Positions 50,168-59,677 are shown, counted from the first letter of the stretch. The stretch: 64,000 nt of DNA from Jejuia sp040720935 (GCF_040720935.1 NZ_JBFDAE010000009.1:1-64000), one strand, 5' to 3'. Numbers and translations are program-made. The notes: generated from the letters alone by a model not told the origin.

Positions 50168-51390
50168 GGTGTAAATAGTTTATTGTCGTTTAAGCAATGT
50201 GCTAAATTGCCATATACCTTTTTGATGTTATTTTCAGAGAAATCATTATGAATGGCTTTAAGGATTCTCGTAGATAGTGTCCCTTGTTCTAAAATAGTTT
50301 CCAGTGCTTCAAAATGGGATGTATCAATTTTCGATTTTGTAAGATTGAATAAGTGCTTCCAGGTATTTTGTGCGGTCGTTTCTTGGTTTAAACCAAATAC
50401 ATTTAAATAGTCTAAATTTGAAATAGTTGAAGATTCTCCTTCTTTAAGACCCTCATTTAAAATATCAAAAAGCGATTCTTTTGAAAATGATTTTTGAGTC
50501 TCCAATGCTGCCGTTTGGTTATTTACAAGAAGTCTAACAGCTTCAATAATTAAGACACAAATTGCAATATCCGCTTTTGGGCATTCCTGAATATCAACCA
50601 ACCTAATTTCTATGGCATTTCTATCAAAACGAGCAATGGCACCTCTGGAATTCAGGAATAAATGATCTAGAATATTATCGGTATCATAAGGTTTTATAGC
50701 TTTTTTAATAGGCTCAAAAATTTCCTTTTGATAAGCCGCTTTTGAAAAAACTTGTTCTGGAATTACCATTCCCGTTAATTCGGGCACTTCCTTTTGGTTG
50801 GTTTTGTAATAGTTTAATCGGGTGTCTTTAAAACCTGTGTTTTTTCCCTCTAAAATCGGAGAACTAGCACATAATGCAGGAATTAAGGGCAATATTATTC
50901 GAATAGCGGCATGCAGTTTTTCAAATTCCGAATCATCAAAAAACGGTAGATTTATATGAGTGCTTTGCACGTTGCTCCACCCGTGGCCTTTACAATTGAA
51001 AATACGATTGTACAACGCATACACCTCGCTATAACTGTGTTTCCAGAGTTGCGTATCGGTTAAAGGATTCATTATTGGGTGTGATGCGGATGCTAAAAGA
51101 GATGCGTTTAATGGTTTTAAAAGGGTATTTATTTCCAGTATATTTTTATGAAATTCATCAGAAAGTTCGTTAAGGTTTTTTGTTGGGCCGTTGGTTTTTA
51201 ATTCTACAACATGCGCTACCAATTCATTGCTCCAAGCAATAGTTCCGTTATCGATATCAGAAGTTAATGCGCCGTTTTTTGCGGTTAACAATTCATCAAC
51301 AATAGGCATAACGCTGAGGTTGGAAGTGTTGACTAACATATATTCCAATTCAATGCCATAGACTTCAAAAAGGTGGTATTTTTTGCCCAT
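50164..51390 (-). CDS. GCS2-like carboxylate-amine ligase
   Basis: 408 residues. It resembles the glutamate-cysteine ligase GCS2/YbdK group: FEVYGIELEYMLVN opening with the Glu-Glu metal site, NELVAHVVELKTNGP, NVQSTHINLPFFDDSEF, and NAIEIRLVDIQECPKADIAI near the C-terminus. It would activate a carboxylate with ATP and couple it to an amine. Substrates are unknown. Encoded between a RimK-like ligase (2-bp gap) and an FGase-like hydrolase (4-bp overlap), so the three are one transcript and most likely one pathway. Confidence 0.82.
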   Translation of the reverse strand: MGKKYHLFEVYGIELEYMLVNTSNLSVMPIVDELLTAKNGALTSDIDNGTIAWSNELVAHVVELKTNGPTKNLNELSDEFHKNILEINTLLKPLNASLLASASHPIMNPLTDTQLWKHSYSEVYALYNRIFNCKGHGWSNVQSTHINLPFFDDSEFEKLHAAIRIILPLIPALCASSPILEGKNTGFKDTRLNYYKTNQKEVPELTGMVIPEQVFSKAAYQKEIFEPIKKAIKPYDTDNILDHLFLNSRGAIARFDRNAIEIRLVDIQECPKADIAICVLIIEAVRLLVNNQTAALETQKSFSKESLFDILNEGLKEGESSTISNLDYLNVFGLNQETTAQNTWKHLFNLTKSKIDTSHFEALETILEQGTLSTRILKAIHNDFSENNIKKVYGNLAHCLNDNKLFTP

Positions 51391-51392
51391 AA

Positions 51393-52838
51393 TTAGTTCA
51401 ATCTATTTTTTAAAGCGGTTAATATTTTAGTATATACCATATCGCCATAATATAAATCTTCAACACCAAAATCTATATTTGGGTTGTCGTTAATTTCAAT
51501 GACCATAGGTGTTTTGTCCACCATTTTAATATCGATACCCAGCAAACCTTTGCCCATTAGTTTCCCAGCTTTAATTGCCATATTCATGACGCTTTTAGGA
51601 ACATCTTCAATAGGTAAACAATCTGCGTCTCCATCTTGCTCGTTTTTCTTTTTGGCTTTCCAGTTGTAGATTTGCCAATGGCCTTTTGCCATATAGTATT
51701 TACAGGCGAAAAAGGGTTCGCCATCTATAATTCCAATACGCCAATCGTAAGTGGACGGACAAAATTCTTGTGCAATAATTAAATCTGATGCTTTTAACAT
51801 GGTATTTGCCAACTCGAAAAACTCTTCAGTTGTTTTCGCTTTTTTTACGCCGAAAGAAAATGTAGAATCGGGTGCTTTCAAAACACATGGCAAGCCTGTT
51901 TGCACCAATACATCGTTTAAATTATCCTTATGGACAATTACTGTTTTTGGCGTGTTAATGTTTGCGTTTTCCAAAGCCTCCGCCATATATACTTTATTGC
52001 AGCACTTTAATATCGCATCTGGATAATCGATAATGGCGATACCTTCCTGTTGGGCTTTACGTGAAAAAGCGTAGGCTTCGTTATTTACTTCGGTGCTTTG
52101 CCTGATAAATAAGGCATCAAACGATGATAGGCGTGTTAAATCTTTTGGATGAATAATTTCTGCATAGATATTCATTTTTTCAGCAATGTCAATAAACTTT
52201 TTTAAGGCCTTAGGATTGCTTGGTGGCGCGGGATCGTCTGGATTTACCAATATTGCCAAATCAAAATCACTTTTGGTTAATTTTGGCGTGTCATATCTCT
52301 TTTTGGAAAAATACTCGTTGGCAAATTGTTGTACACTTTCTAAATGATCGGTTGGGATTTCAGATTCTGAAATAACCATAACGTTTTGTACGTGCCACTT
52401 GGTGTTGAAATTAAATTTTACACGAAAAAACGGCACTTGAAAATGTTTGTAAAATAAATTACTGAGTTCCTTATATTTTTGAGCCACATTCTGACCAAAA
52501 TAAATACTAAGTATGAATTCTTGGGATTTTATGTTTTTTAAACCTTTTTGAATGGTACCATCAAATTCATCGGATACAATTCTGATGAGTTTTAAATCTT
52601 TTAAATCCACAATGTTTTTTACCGTTGGAATTGGTAAATGTCCTCTAGCTTCGGCTAAAAGAGATACATAATACCCTTTAGATTGGTAGTGGTATTCTTT
52701 GCAAAGGTTAAAAACCCGGGCTTTTTTTAGTAAAGAAAATTTTGGATTTGTTAAGTAATCTTGGGATGAAATAACGGTAATATTTTCCACAGAAAAATTC
52801 CATTTTTCGGGTTGATTAACAACAATGTATTTTTGCAT
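51393..52838 (-). CDS. RimK-like ATP-grasp ligase
   Basis: 481 residues. The N-terminal ~180 residues are the RimK-like N-domain (SLLKKARVFNLCKEYHYQSK). The ATP-grasp module (~260-480) shows ALFIRQSTEV, PDAILKCCNKVYMAEALENA, PCVLKAPDSTFSFGVK, IAQEFCPSTYDWRIGIIDGE and LLGIDIKMVDKTPMVIEIND-N with the Mg-binding Glu/Asn. RimK-like enzymes add glutamate or similar residues by peptide bonds. As the first gene of the three-gene operon it probably makes a modified peptide together with the GCS2-like enzyme. TAATTTTG at 52877-52870, with TTG at 52895-52893, may be the promoter (15-base spacing). Confidence 0.85.
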   Translation of the reverse strand: MQKYIVVNQPEKWNFSVENITVISSQDYLTNPKFSLLKKARVFNLCKEYHYQSKGYYVSLLAEARGHLPIPTVKNIVDLKDLKLIRIVSDEFDGTIQKGLKNIKSQEFILSIYFGQNVAQKYKELSNLFYKHFQVPFFRVKFNFNTKWHVQNVMVISESEIPTDHLESVQQFANEYFSKKRYDTPKLTKSDFDLAILVNPDDPAPPSNPKALKKFIDIAEKMNIYAEIIHPKDLTRLSSFDALFIRQSTEVNNEAYAFSRKAQQEGIAIIDYPDAILKCCNKVYMAEALENANINTPKTVIVHKDNLNDVLVQTGLPCVLKAPDSTFSFGVKKAKTTEEFFELANTMLKASDLIIAQEFCPSTYDWRIGIIDGEPFFACKYYMAKGHWQIYNWKAKKKNEQDGDADCLPIEDVPKSVMNMAIKAGKLMGKGLLGIDIKMVDKTPMVIEINDNPNIDFGVEDLYYGDMVYTKILTALKNRLN

Positions 52839-52999
52839 TAATGTAGTATAAAAGCAAATTAATTTTACACAAAATTAGTGTTTTTTGCTATTCAAAAGTT
52901 TTTTTATTTTTTTTTGTTTAGGGGTTTGTGGGTTTCTTGAATACCGATATTTGACTTGGTCTGAGGCGCTAAATCAATTCGAAGAGTTTAATGATATGG

Positions 53000-53034
53000 C
53001 GTCATTCTGAGGGAGGTACGACCGTGAGAATCTG
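53000..53034. repeat. Dispersed imperfect palindrome (GTCATTCTGAG...GAATCT type)
   Basis: CGTCATTCTGAG and GAGAATCT flank a short spacer in the 210-bp region between the RimK-like and UPF0158 genes. From memory, related GTCATTCTGAG...GAATCT elements are scattered in many Bacteroidota genomes. Only one copy is seen here, so the call rests on that recollection. Confidence 0.3.
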
Positions 53035-53048
53035 TTAAATAAAAGTTT

Positions 53049-53459
53049 TCATTCCAATATATCTGCAACTATTTTTTCAAGTTCGTTTTGTTTGAATTTA
53101 AACCATGATTCTCTAAAATCTGAATGGTCCACTAAATACTTGAAATTTTGGAAAGGTTTTTTTCTCTGCAGTGCAGTTTCCAGTTTCGACTTCAATGTGT
53201 TTTCGGGTAATTGATCCACAAAACGTTCCATAATCTTAAACGCTTCAAAACTTTCTAGAGGTTCTATTTTTATAAAATCGTCTTCATAGGTTTCGATCGT
53301 TTCTAAATCTGATTGAAAAGCTTCTTCGAACAGTTCTTGATCATAAATAGTCGATAAGTCTGGGATTTCTATAATTCGTCCTGTTTTAGGATTGTAATAG
53401 CAGTCGTATCCACAATCAATACTTTGTGCAATCTCATTGATGATTTTTGATTTTTGCAA
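53049..53459 (-). CDS. UPF0158-family protein
   Basis: 136 residues, no signal peptide. It matches the UPF0158 pattern: a short N-terminal strand-turn with YYNPKTGRIIEIPD, an acidic middle (ETIETYEDDFIKIEPLESFE, FKIMERFVDQLPE) and a C-terminal helix with KPFQNFKYLVDHSDFRESWF, where FxxxLxxxxxxRxxWF is the family hallmark. Function is unknown. Monocistronic. Confidence 0.8.
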   Translation of the reverse strand: MQKSKIINEIAQSIDCGYDCYYNPKTGRIIEIPDLSTIYDQELFEEAFQSDLETIETYEDDFIKIEPLESFEAFKIMERFVDQLPENTLKSKLETALQRKKPFQNFKYLVDHSDFRESWFKFKQNELEKIVADILE

Positions 53460-53701
53460 TTTATATAGATTTTTTTGTGAATGTTAGATAAAATTATTAA
53501 AAAAATCCATACTGGCAAAAAGTTTTCTTCCACGTTTAGACCCCCGAAACTGTTCAATAAAGCTCAGGATGAGCATAGCAAAAGGTAAAGCTTAAATATT
53601 TGAAAGTAGTGAATAAGCCCTTCGGCAACCTTTATTTATTGTTTTCTAAGCAAAATATGTTTTGCTCCTCAGGAATGTTTGGGATAACACAGGGAATAAA
53701 A

Positions 53702-54088
53702 TTAATTTATAGCAAAAGGAGCACTCAGCTTAAAAGTTGGAATAGCAACCTGGAACTTTTTGGTAGTGGTAAAATTCACCATATTATAATGCCCTTGCAT
53801 CGCACCAAATGGCGATGTTAATAAACATCCAGAGGTATAGGTATGGGAATCTCCCGGTTTAAGAACTGGCTTTTTGCCTATAACCCCTTCGCCCGAAACG
53901 GTTTCGATGTTATTTAAAGCATCCAATATTTCCCAATGGCGCGCATAAAGTTGCACAGAGTCTTTACTTTGGTTCTCTATGGTTACGGTATAACCAAAGG
54001 CGTACTGGATTTTATAGTTTTTATAAAACGAGCCTTCAAAATTGGTTTCGACCGAAATTTTTATGCCTTTTGTGACTTGTTGGACCAT
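53702..54088 (-). CDS. apaG: ApaG domain protein
   Basis: 128 residues, the usual size. The fold is an Ig-like ApaG domain: GIKISVETNFEGSFY, YAFGYTVTIENQSKDSVQLY, ARHWEILDALNNIETVSGEG, VIGKKPVLKPGDSHTYTSGC, and GAMQGHYNMVN. ApaG has been linked to Co2+/Mg2+ handling in enterobacteria; its biochemical role is not settled. It is followed (upstream on this strand) by the T9SS plug gene with an 83-bp gap. Confidence 0.9.
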   Translation of the reverse strand: MVQQVTKGIKISVETNFEGSFYKNYKIQYAFGYTVTIENQSKDSVQLYARHWEILDALNNIETVSGEGVIGKKPVLKPGDSHTYTSGCLLTSPFGAMQGHYNMVNFTTTKKFQVAIPTFKLSAPFAIN

Positions 54089-54171
54089 GTTAAAGATTGA
54101 TATACAATGGGTTTGCGTTGCTAAAATAACAATTTTAAATTTTTAGCGTGTAAAAAAACGATAAATAGGGA

Positions 54172-55422
54172 CTAATTGGTGATATTTATCGATGAAACTT
54201 CGTTGAAACCGATAATCCTATCATATCGTCCGCCCAAATCGCGGTAATAGACCAAGACTTTATAGTTGTTTTCGGTTTGCCAGAAGTTGCCACTTATACG
54301 TCCTTCGTCTAAAGTACCATCTGCATTTACAACCACATATTTGTAATTGTAAAATCCTTGTTTTAATGTGATGGTGGTTTCATAAATGCCTCGTTTTGGG
54401 TTAAAAACCATTTTATTGGTGTCTTCTAAAGCGTAATTATTATAATTTCCATAAACATAAATACTTTCACCGTTAAGGAGTTCCGGATATTGGAGCGAAA
54501 AGTGAACTTCGGTATAATCGGCTTCTATGGAAACATCGTCGCGGTCTATGGCGGTGATCTTAAACTGTCCGTTGATGTCCGGATTATAGGTGTAGGGTTG
54601 ATTTGCGCGTGCCACATCGGTAAATAAATAGCTGTGGTAAATATCGTTAAGCTCTATGTATTGCACGCCCGTGGCAGCTGCCCGAACATCTTTGTTTTCG
54701 AAGAATAAATATTCATTGCCTCCCAGAAATGCAGTTTTGTCTATATAGCGGTAAATGAGTTTGTTGCCTAAAGTATATTGCGGCTTAATATTTTTAAGTG
54801 CTGTGTTTAAATTTCTGTTTTGAATGATTAATGTTTTAATGGTTTGTTGCGGGTTGTTGATTTGTGAGTTGGTCAAAATCTCGATATCTACGGTTTGCAC
54901 TTCGTCAATAGTTTTAACGTTTCTAGAACGTTTTATTCGAATACCTGGAGTGACAATATCTTCATAAATCATTAGCTTTCTTGAAAACACCAAATGGTCG
55001 TCTCTGTCAAAAATAGAAATCACGTAATTCCCTGAAACTTTTAGAGCTTTTGTTTGGTCGTTTGGAATTGCTAATCTGTAATGGGAGTAGAGTTGGTAGG
55101 TGTTGAACGAATTGCGGTAATCTTGAATTCTGAAATTATCTACACCTAAAAGAAATTCGGTCCTTACCAAAACGGACTCTTTCCAATCGTAATCGTAATG
55201 TTCAATTTTGTAATAAAAATCGGGTTCGTCAGCTACAAGTGCATCAAATTCTAAATAGAAGGTTTCGCCTAATTTTAAGATGGGTAATTCGCCTAAATCA
55301 CTATTAGTGCCTTTGAAGGTAACGGTTTTTATATAATCTGGTGGATTTACTTCTTCAACTTGTGCCTGAGCGTTTAGGTAAAGGATGAAAAATGATAAAA
55401 CGAAATAGAATTTAAAGGTCAT
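54172..55422 (-). CDS. Type IX secretion plug-domain protein (DUF5103)
   Basis: 416 residues from ATG 55422, which begins a signal peptide (MTFKFYFVLSFFILYLNAQAQ). A longer start nine codons upstream is less likely. The DUF5103 pattern is clear: VNPPDYIKTVTFKGTNSDLG opens the mature protein, YYKIEHYDYDWKESVL, SQLYSHYRLAIPN-like segment and the ending YNYKYVVVNADGTLDEGRIS. In studied T9SS, this protein (Plug) seals the SprA translocon from the periplasm. It supports the presence of a working T9SS, needed by the two cargo proteins in the window. Confidence 0.85.
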   Translation of the reverse strand: MTFKFYFVLSFFILYLNAQAQVEEVNPPDYIKTVTFKGTNSDLGELPILKLGETFYLEFDALVADEPDFYYKIEHYDYDWKESVLVRTEFLLGVDNFRIQDYRNSFNTYQLYSHYRLAIPNDQTKALKVSGNYVISIFDRDDHLVFSRKLMIYEDIVTPGIRIKRSRNVKTIDEVQTVDIEILTNSQINNPQQTIKTLIIQNRNLNTALKNIKPQYTLGNKLIYRYIDKTAFLGGNEYLFFENKDVRAAATGVQYIELNDIYHSYLFTDVARANQPYTYNPDINGQFKITAIDRDDVSIEADYTEVHFSLQYPELLNGESIYVYGNYNNYALEDTNKMVFNPKRGIYETTITLKQGFYNYKYVVVNADGTLDEGRISGNFWQTENNYKVLVYYRDLGGRYDRIIGFNEVSSINITN

Positions 55423-55511
55423 GTAGCTATTTTTTGTAAATATAATCAAAATTCATGCCTATTGAATTTTAGTTATTTAGAATTAATATAAATAAAAGAG
55501 TGAGTCTTTAT

Positions 55512-55546
55512 TTGAAGAACTAATTTGGGATTTATTCGTATTTTTG
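55512..55546 (+). promoter_or_regulatory. nqr operon promoter
   Basis: TTG (55512-55514), about 24 bases, then TATTTTTG (55539-55546), 39 bp before the nqrA ATG; matches the Bacteroidota promoter pattern. Confidence 0.5.
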
Positions 55547-55585
55547 CACCGATTTTTAGACAACTAATTCTAATAGAGAAAAAAT

Positions 55586-56941
55586 ATGTCAAACGACATT
55601 CGCATTAAAAAAGGTCTAGATATTAATCTTAAAGGTGAAGCTGAAAAAACGACTGAAAAGGCGATTTTAAGTAACTTTTTTGTATTAAGACCTGAAGATT
55701 TCCACGGCGTTATTCCTAAATTAATTTCTAAAGTTGGTACTAAAGTAAAAGCGGGAGAACCTGTTTTTCACGATAAATCTAACGAAAACGTAAAGTTTGT
55801 TTCTCCGGTTTCTGGTGAGATTATAGAAATTTCTCGTGGTGCAAAACGTAAAATTTTAGAAATAAAAATTCAAGCAGATAAGTCGCAAACTTTCCAAGAT
55901 AATGGCAAGTTTAATGCTGAATCCGCAGATGCTGAATCTGTGAAAGCACATTTGCTAGCTTCGGGTTGTTGGCCATTTGTGAAGCAAAGACCATACGATG
56001 TGATTGCTAATCCAAATAAAACGCCTAAGGCTATTTTTATTTCAGGATACGCAAGTGCGCCATTAGCAGCAGATTTAGATTTTACCTTACAAGGAAAGGA
56101 AGCTGAATTACAAGCTGCTGTTACAGCTCTTGGTAAACTGACTGAAGGCAAAATACATGTGTCGGTCGGTAAAAATTCTAATTCTCCTTTAGCTGGTTTA
56201 TCTGGAATTTCGTTACATAAAGTATCTGGCCCGCATCCTTCTGGAAACGTGGGGACTTTAATAAATAAAGTAGATCCCATAAACAAAGGAGAAGTTGCCT
56301 GGACGGTTAATGCGCAGGATTTAGTGATTATTGGCGAGCTATTGTTAACCGGTAAATTTAATGCAGAACGAATTGTAGCAGTAGTAGGCTCGAAAGTTAG
56401 TGCGCCACGTTATTTCGTGACTAAATTAGGTAGTGAGGTTGCTACCATGATTTCAGAGAAAGATATTGAGAGAAAAGCGAATGCACGTATCATTTCTGGA
56501 AATGTATTATCAGGAAAAGCAGTAAAACCTGATGGTTATTTAGATTATTACAGTAATGTGATTTCTATTATTCCCGAAGGTGACGATTACGAACTGTTTG
56601 GATGGAACAAGCCAATTTTTAACAAGATTTCTACATCTAGGGCTTTGACGTTTTCTTGGTTAAATCCGAAGAAAAAATACGACTTAAATACCAATACCAA
56701 TGGTGAGCATCGTGCGTTTGTTACAACAGGAACTTACGAAGAAGTTTTTCCTTTAGATATTTTTCCAATGCAAATCTTAAAGGCTTGTATGTATCAGGAT
56801 TTAGATGAAATGGAAGCTTTAGGGATGTATGAAGTTGCACCTGAGGATTTTGCGTTGACCGAATTTGTATGTGTGTCTAAACAACCACATCAAAAGATAA
56901 TAAGACAAGGTTTAGACTTAATGCTTAAAGAGATAGGGTAA
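55586..56941 (+). CDS. nqrA: Na+-translocating NADH:quinone reductase subunit A
   Basis: 451 residues, the peripheral subunit A of the Na+-pumping respiratory complex. NqrA motifs are IKKGLDINLKGEAE at the start, the GxxxF-type PEDFHGVIPKLISKVGTKVK, KFVSPVSGEIIEISRGAKR and FPMQILKACMYQDLDEMEAL. It overlaps nqrB by one base (TAATG), beginning the tightly packed nqrABCDEF operon. Sodium pumping fits a marine lifestyle. Confidence 0.97.
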   Translation: MSNDIRIKKGLDINLKGEAEKTTEKAILSNFFVLRPEDFHGVIPKLISKVGTKVKAGEPVFHDKSNENVKFVSPVSGEIIEISRGAKRKILEIKIQADKSQTFQDNGKFNAESADAESVKAHLLASGCWPFVKQRPYDVIANPNKTPKAIFISGYASAPLAADLDFTLQGKEAELQAAVTALGKLTEGKIHVSVGKNSNSPLAGLSGISLHKVSGPHPSGNVGTLINKVDPINKGEVAWTVNAQDLVIIGELLLTGKFNAERIVAVVGSKVSAPRYFVTKLGSEVATMISEKDIERKANARIISGNVLSGKAVKPDGYLDYYSNVISIIPEGDDYELFGWNKPIFNKISTSRALTFSWLNPKKKYDLNTNTNGEHRAFVTTGTYEEVFPLDIFPMQILKACMYQDLDEMEALGMYEVAPEDFALTEFVCVSKQPHQKIIRQGLDLMLKEIG

Positions 56942-58182
56942 TGAATTTAAAGACGAGATTACATATTTTAAAAAGAAAGTATAGAAACAAAAAAGTGGCA
57001 CCTGCGTTTAACGCAATCCATACTTTTTTATACTTACCAAATGAGACTACTCATGGTGGTGGAACTCATATAAAAGCAGCGGACGATTTAAAACGTACCA
57101 TGAATACTGTAATTATGGCAATGGTGCCGTGTTTATTGTTCGGTATGTTTAATGCCGGGTATCAGCACCATTTGGCAATAGGTGAAATTCAAGCGGTTTC
57201 CGGAGGGTTTTTTAGTGCGGAATTTTGGACTTTAGACAACTTCTTTGTTGGCTTGGTTAAAGTTTTACCACTAGTGATTGTATCCTACGGTGTTGGTCTG
57301 GCCATAGAAATTTTATTCGCGATTATTAAAAAACATGAAGTTGAGGAAGGCTACTTGGTAACAGGAATGTTAGTGCCTTTAATTGTTCCTATTGATATTC
57401 CGTTATGGATGTTGGCAGTAGCAGTTGCTTTTGGTGTGGTTATCGGAAAAGAAGTTTTTGGAGGAACAGGGATGAATATCTTAAATCCTGCATTGACCAT
57501 TAGGGCCTTTTTATTCTTCGCCTATCCAACTTGGATGTCGGGAGATAAAGTTTGGGTGCATGGTGCAGATCCTAGAGTTCAAGATTTAGCAGCTGGTGCT
57601 CAACCTGATGCTATTTCTGGCGAAACAATATTAGGAAGTTTGGCACAAAATAACGCATCTATGCTTGATTCTACTCAAGATCTTTGGAATGCATTTTTAG
57701 GATTTATACCCGGGTCGGTTGGAGAAACATCAACCTTGCTCATCCTATTAGGTGGGTTGTTTTTAATCTTCGCTAAAATTGGAAGTTGGAGAATCATGTT
57801 GTCTTCTGCCATTGGAGCCATCGTCATGGGATTAATTTTCAATCAAGTTGTAGCATTAGGATGGGTTACTGAAAGCAGTAATTTTTACGGCTTAATGACC
57901 ACGCCTTTTTGGAAACATTTAATCATTGGTGGTTTTGCGTTTGGTACCGTATTTATGGCTACCGATCCTGTAACGGCATCCCAAACAAATAAAGGAAAAT
58001 GGATTTATGGTTTCTTAATAGGGTTTCTTTCTATTATGATTCGTGTATTTAATCCAGCTTATCCGGAAGGTGTGATGTTAGCCATTCTTTTAATGAATGT
58101 GTTTGCACCAACTATAGACCATTATGTGGTTCAAGGTAACGTGAAGAAAAGACTAAAACGTTTAAAAGTTAAAACAGCATAA
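56941..58182 (+). CDS. nqrB: Na+-translocating NADH:quinone reductase subunit B
   Basis: 413 residues, a ten-helix membrane subunit holding one covalent FMN and riboflavin. Motifs: TFLYLPNETTHGGGTHIKAA near the N-terminus, GGTGMNILNPALTIRAFLFF, and GSVGETSTLLILLGG, whose Thr is the likely FMN-linked residue by homology. FMATDPVTASQTNKGKWIYG is a further conserved block. The N-terminal cytoplasmic extension is typical. One-base overlap with nqrA and a 2-bp gap to nqrC. Confidence 0.97.
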   Translation: MNLKTRLHILKRKYRNKKVAPAFNAIHTFLYLPNETTHGGGTHIKAADDLKRTMNTVIMAMVPCLLFGMFNAGYQHHLAIGEIQAVSGGFFSAEFWTLDNFFVGLVKVLPLVIVSYGVGLAIEILFAIIKKHEVEEGYLVTGMLVPLIVPIDIPLWMLAVAVAFGVVIGKEVFGGTGMNILNPALTIRAFLFFAYPTWMSGDKVWVHGADPRVQDLAAGAQPDAISGETILGSLAQNNASMLDSTQDLWNAFLGFIPGSVGETSTLLILLGGLFLIFAKIGSWRIMLSSAIGAIVMGLIFNQVVALGWVTESSNFYGLMTTPFWKHLIIGGFAFGTVFMATDPVTASQTNKGKWIYGFLIGFLSIMIRVFNPAYPEGVMLAILLMNVFAPTIDHYVVQGNVKKRLKRLKVKTA

Positions 58183-58184
58183 TT

Positions 58185-58943
58185 ATGGCAGTTAACACAG
58201 ATAAAAATTCATATACAATATTATTTGCTGTGGCAATGGTATTGGTTGTAGGTTCTTTATTAGCGTTTACAGCATCATCTTTAAGACCTAATATAGATGA
58301 AAACAAGCGTATGGAAAAGCAGCAAAATATTCTGTATGCCATGGGCGTAAATGGAAATGAAGGCACTGGGGATATCACTTTTGTTGGAACGGATAAAGTT
58401 GCAGATGAATTTTCTAAGTACATCAAGAAGCAATTGGTTATTGAAAATGGTGTCGCTAAAGAAGATGATAATGCATATTTAATAGATATAAAAAAGGAAC
58501 AAGCAAAAGCTAAAAATGGAGGAACAAGACGTTTGCCTTTATTTGTTGGTGAGAAGGATGGTAAAACATTCTACATTGCGCCAATAAGAGGTAAAGGGCT
58601 TTGGGATGCTATTTGGGGTTATGTCGCACTAGATGAAAACATGGTGGTTCTAGGTGCATTTTTTGATCATGCTGGAGAAACTCCAGGTTTAGGAGCAAAC
58701 ATCAAACAACGCTATTTTATGGATGATTTTAATGGCGAGCATTTATTGACTGATGCAGGTGTTTTTAAAGGCATTTCTGTTGCTAAAGGCAACAACGATC
58801 CTAAAAACGACATAAAAGACGACTATGAGGTTGATGCATTAGCTGGTGCAACAATTACTGGTGATGGTGTATCTGCAATGATAAAGAAAGATTTAAAATT
58901 GTATGTGCCGTATTTTAAAAACTTAAAAAACCAAGCGAACTAA
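58185..58943 (+). CDS. nqrC: Na+-translocating NADH:quinone reductase subunit C
   Basis: 252 residues. A single N-terminal TM helix (TILFAVAMVLVVGSLLAFTA) anchors a periplasmic domain with the FMN-attachment motif ALAGATITGDGVS, in which Thr carries covalent FMN. GLWDAIWGYVAL and HAGETPGLGANI are further NqrC motifs. It passes electrons between NqrF and NqrB. Confidence 0.97.
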   Translation: MAVNTDKNSYTILFAVAMVLVVGSLLAFTASSLRPNIDENKRMEKQQNILYAMGVNGNEGTGDITFVGTDKVADEFSKYIKKQLVIENGVAKEDDNAYLIDIKKEQAKAKNGGTRRLPLFVGEKDGKTFYIAPIRGKGLWDAIWGYVALDENMVVLGAFFDHAGETPGLGANIKQRYFMDDFNGEHLLTDAGVFKGISVAKGNNDPKNDIKDDYEVDALAGATITGDGVSAMIKKDLKLYVPYFKNLKNQAN

Positions 58944-58945
58944 TT

Positions 58946-59593
58946 ATGGGACTACTTTCAAAAAAAGATGCAAAGTTAATCACGGACCCGTTAGCGGATA
59001 ATAACCCAATTACTATTCAGGTATTAGGGATATGTTCAGCTTTAGCTATTACTGCAGAATTAAAAGCGTCGCTAGTAATGGGTATAGCAGTACTTTTTGT
59101 TTTAGGTGTTGGTAACGTTGTTATCTCCTTAATGCGGAATATCATTCCTTCTAAGATTAGAATTATTGTACAACTTATTGTGGTTGCTGCTTTAGTAATT
59201 ATTGTGGATCAGGTATTAAAAGCATTTGCTTATGAATTAAGTAAGACCTTATCGGTATTCGTTGGTTTAATTATTACAAACTGTATCATTATGGGACGTT
59301 TTGAAGCTTTTGCTTTAGCAAATGGGCCATGGAAATCGTTTTTAGATGGTATTGGTAACGCTTTAGGATATGCACTTATTCTTGTTATAGTAGGATTTTT
59401 TAGAGAACTTTTAGGTTCTGGGACTTTATTTGGTTTTCCTGTTTTAGGAGATCCTATTGAGAAAACAGGTGTGTATGCGATTGGATATGAAAACAACGGA
59501 TTCATGCTAATGCCTCCAATGGCGTTAATAGTTGTAGGTTTAATTATCTGGGTGCAACGTAGTAGAAACAAAGCTTTAATAGAAGATCATTAA
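58946..59593 (+). CDS. nqrD: Na+-translocating NADH:quinone reductase subunit D
   Basis: 215 residues, six TM helices. Motifs: DPLADNNPITIQVLGICSAL at the start, TNCIIMGRFEAFALANG with the conserved Cys that binds iron between NqrD and NqrE, and GFFRELLGSGTLFGFP. It follows nqrC by 2 bp. An 84-bp gap with a short tandem repeat separates it from nqrE, unlike the rest of the operon. Confidence 0.97.
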   Translation: MGLLSKKDAKLITDPLADNNPITIQVLGICSALAITAELKASLVMGIAVLFVLGVGNVVISLMRNIIPSKIRIIVQLIVVAALVIIVDQVLKAFAYELSKTLSVFVGLIITNCIIMGRFEAFALANGPWKSFLDGIGNALGYALILVIVGFFRELLGSGTLFGFPVLGDPIEKTGVYAIGYENNGFMLMPPMALIVVGLIIWVQRSRNKALIEDH

Positions 59594-59677
59594 TTGAGTT
59601 GGCGGTAGGCAGTCAATGGTAAGCAGTCAAAATGCTTACTGAAGACTGAAGACTGAGGACTGAAGACTTATAAAAAA
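59594..59677. repeat. Short tandem repeat (GACTGAA units) between nqrD and nqrE
   Basis: About four imperfect 7-bp units GACTGAA/GACTGAG run from ~59637 to 59668, preceded by GGCAGTC and AAGCAGTC (a GCAGTCAA pair) at ~59608-59629. It has no coding capacity. It sits where all other spacers of the operon are 0-2 bp, and looks like a small inserted low-complexity element. A similar simple repeat is, from memory, dispersed in other flavobacterial genomes. Confidence 0.5.

Noticed and set aside
53460..53701. Gene in the UPF0158-apaG spacer
   Set aside because: Only short unconserved frames; nothing supported.
59637..59668. CRISPR-like array between nqrD and nqrE
   Set aside because: Units are 7 bp without spacers, in an operon; simple tandem repeat.
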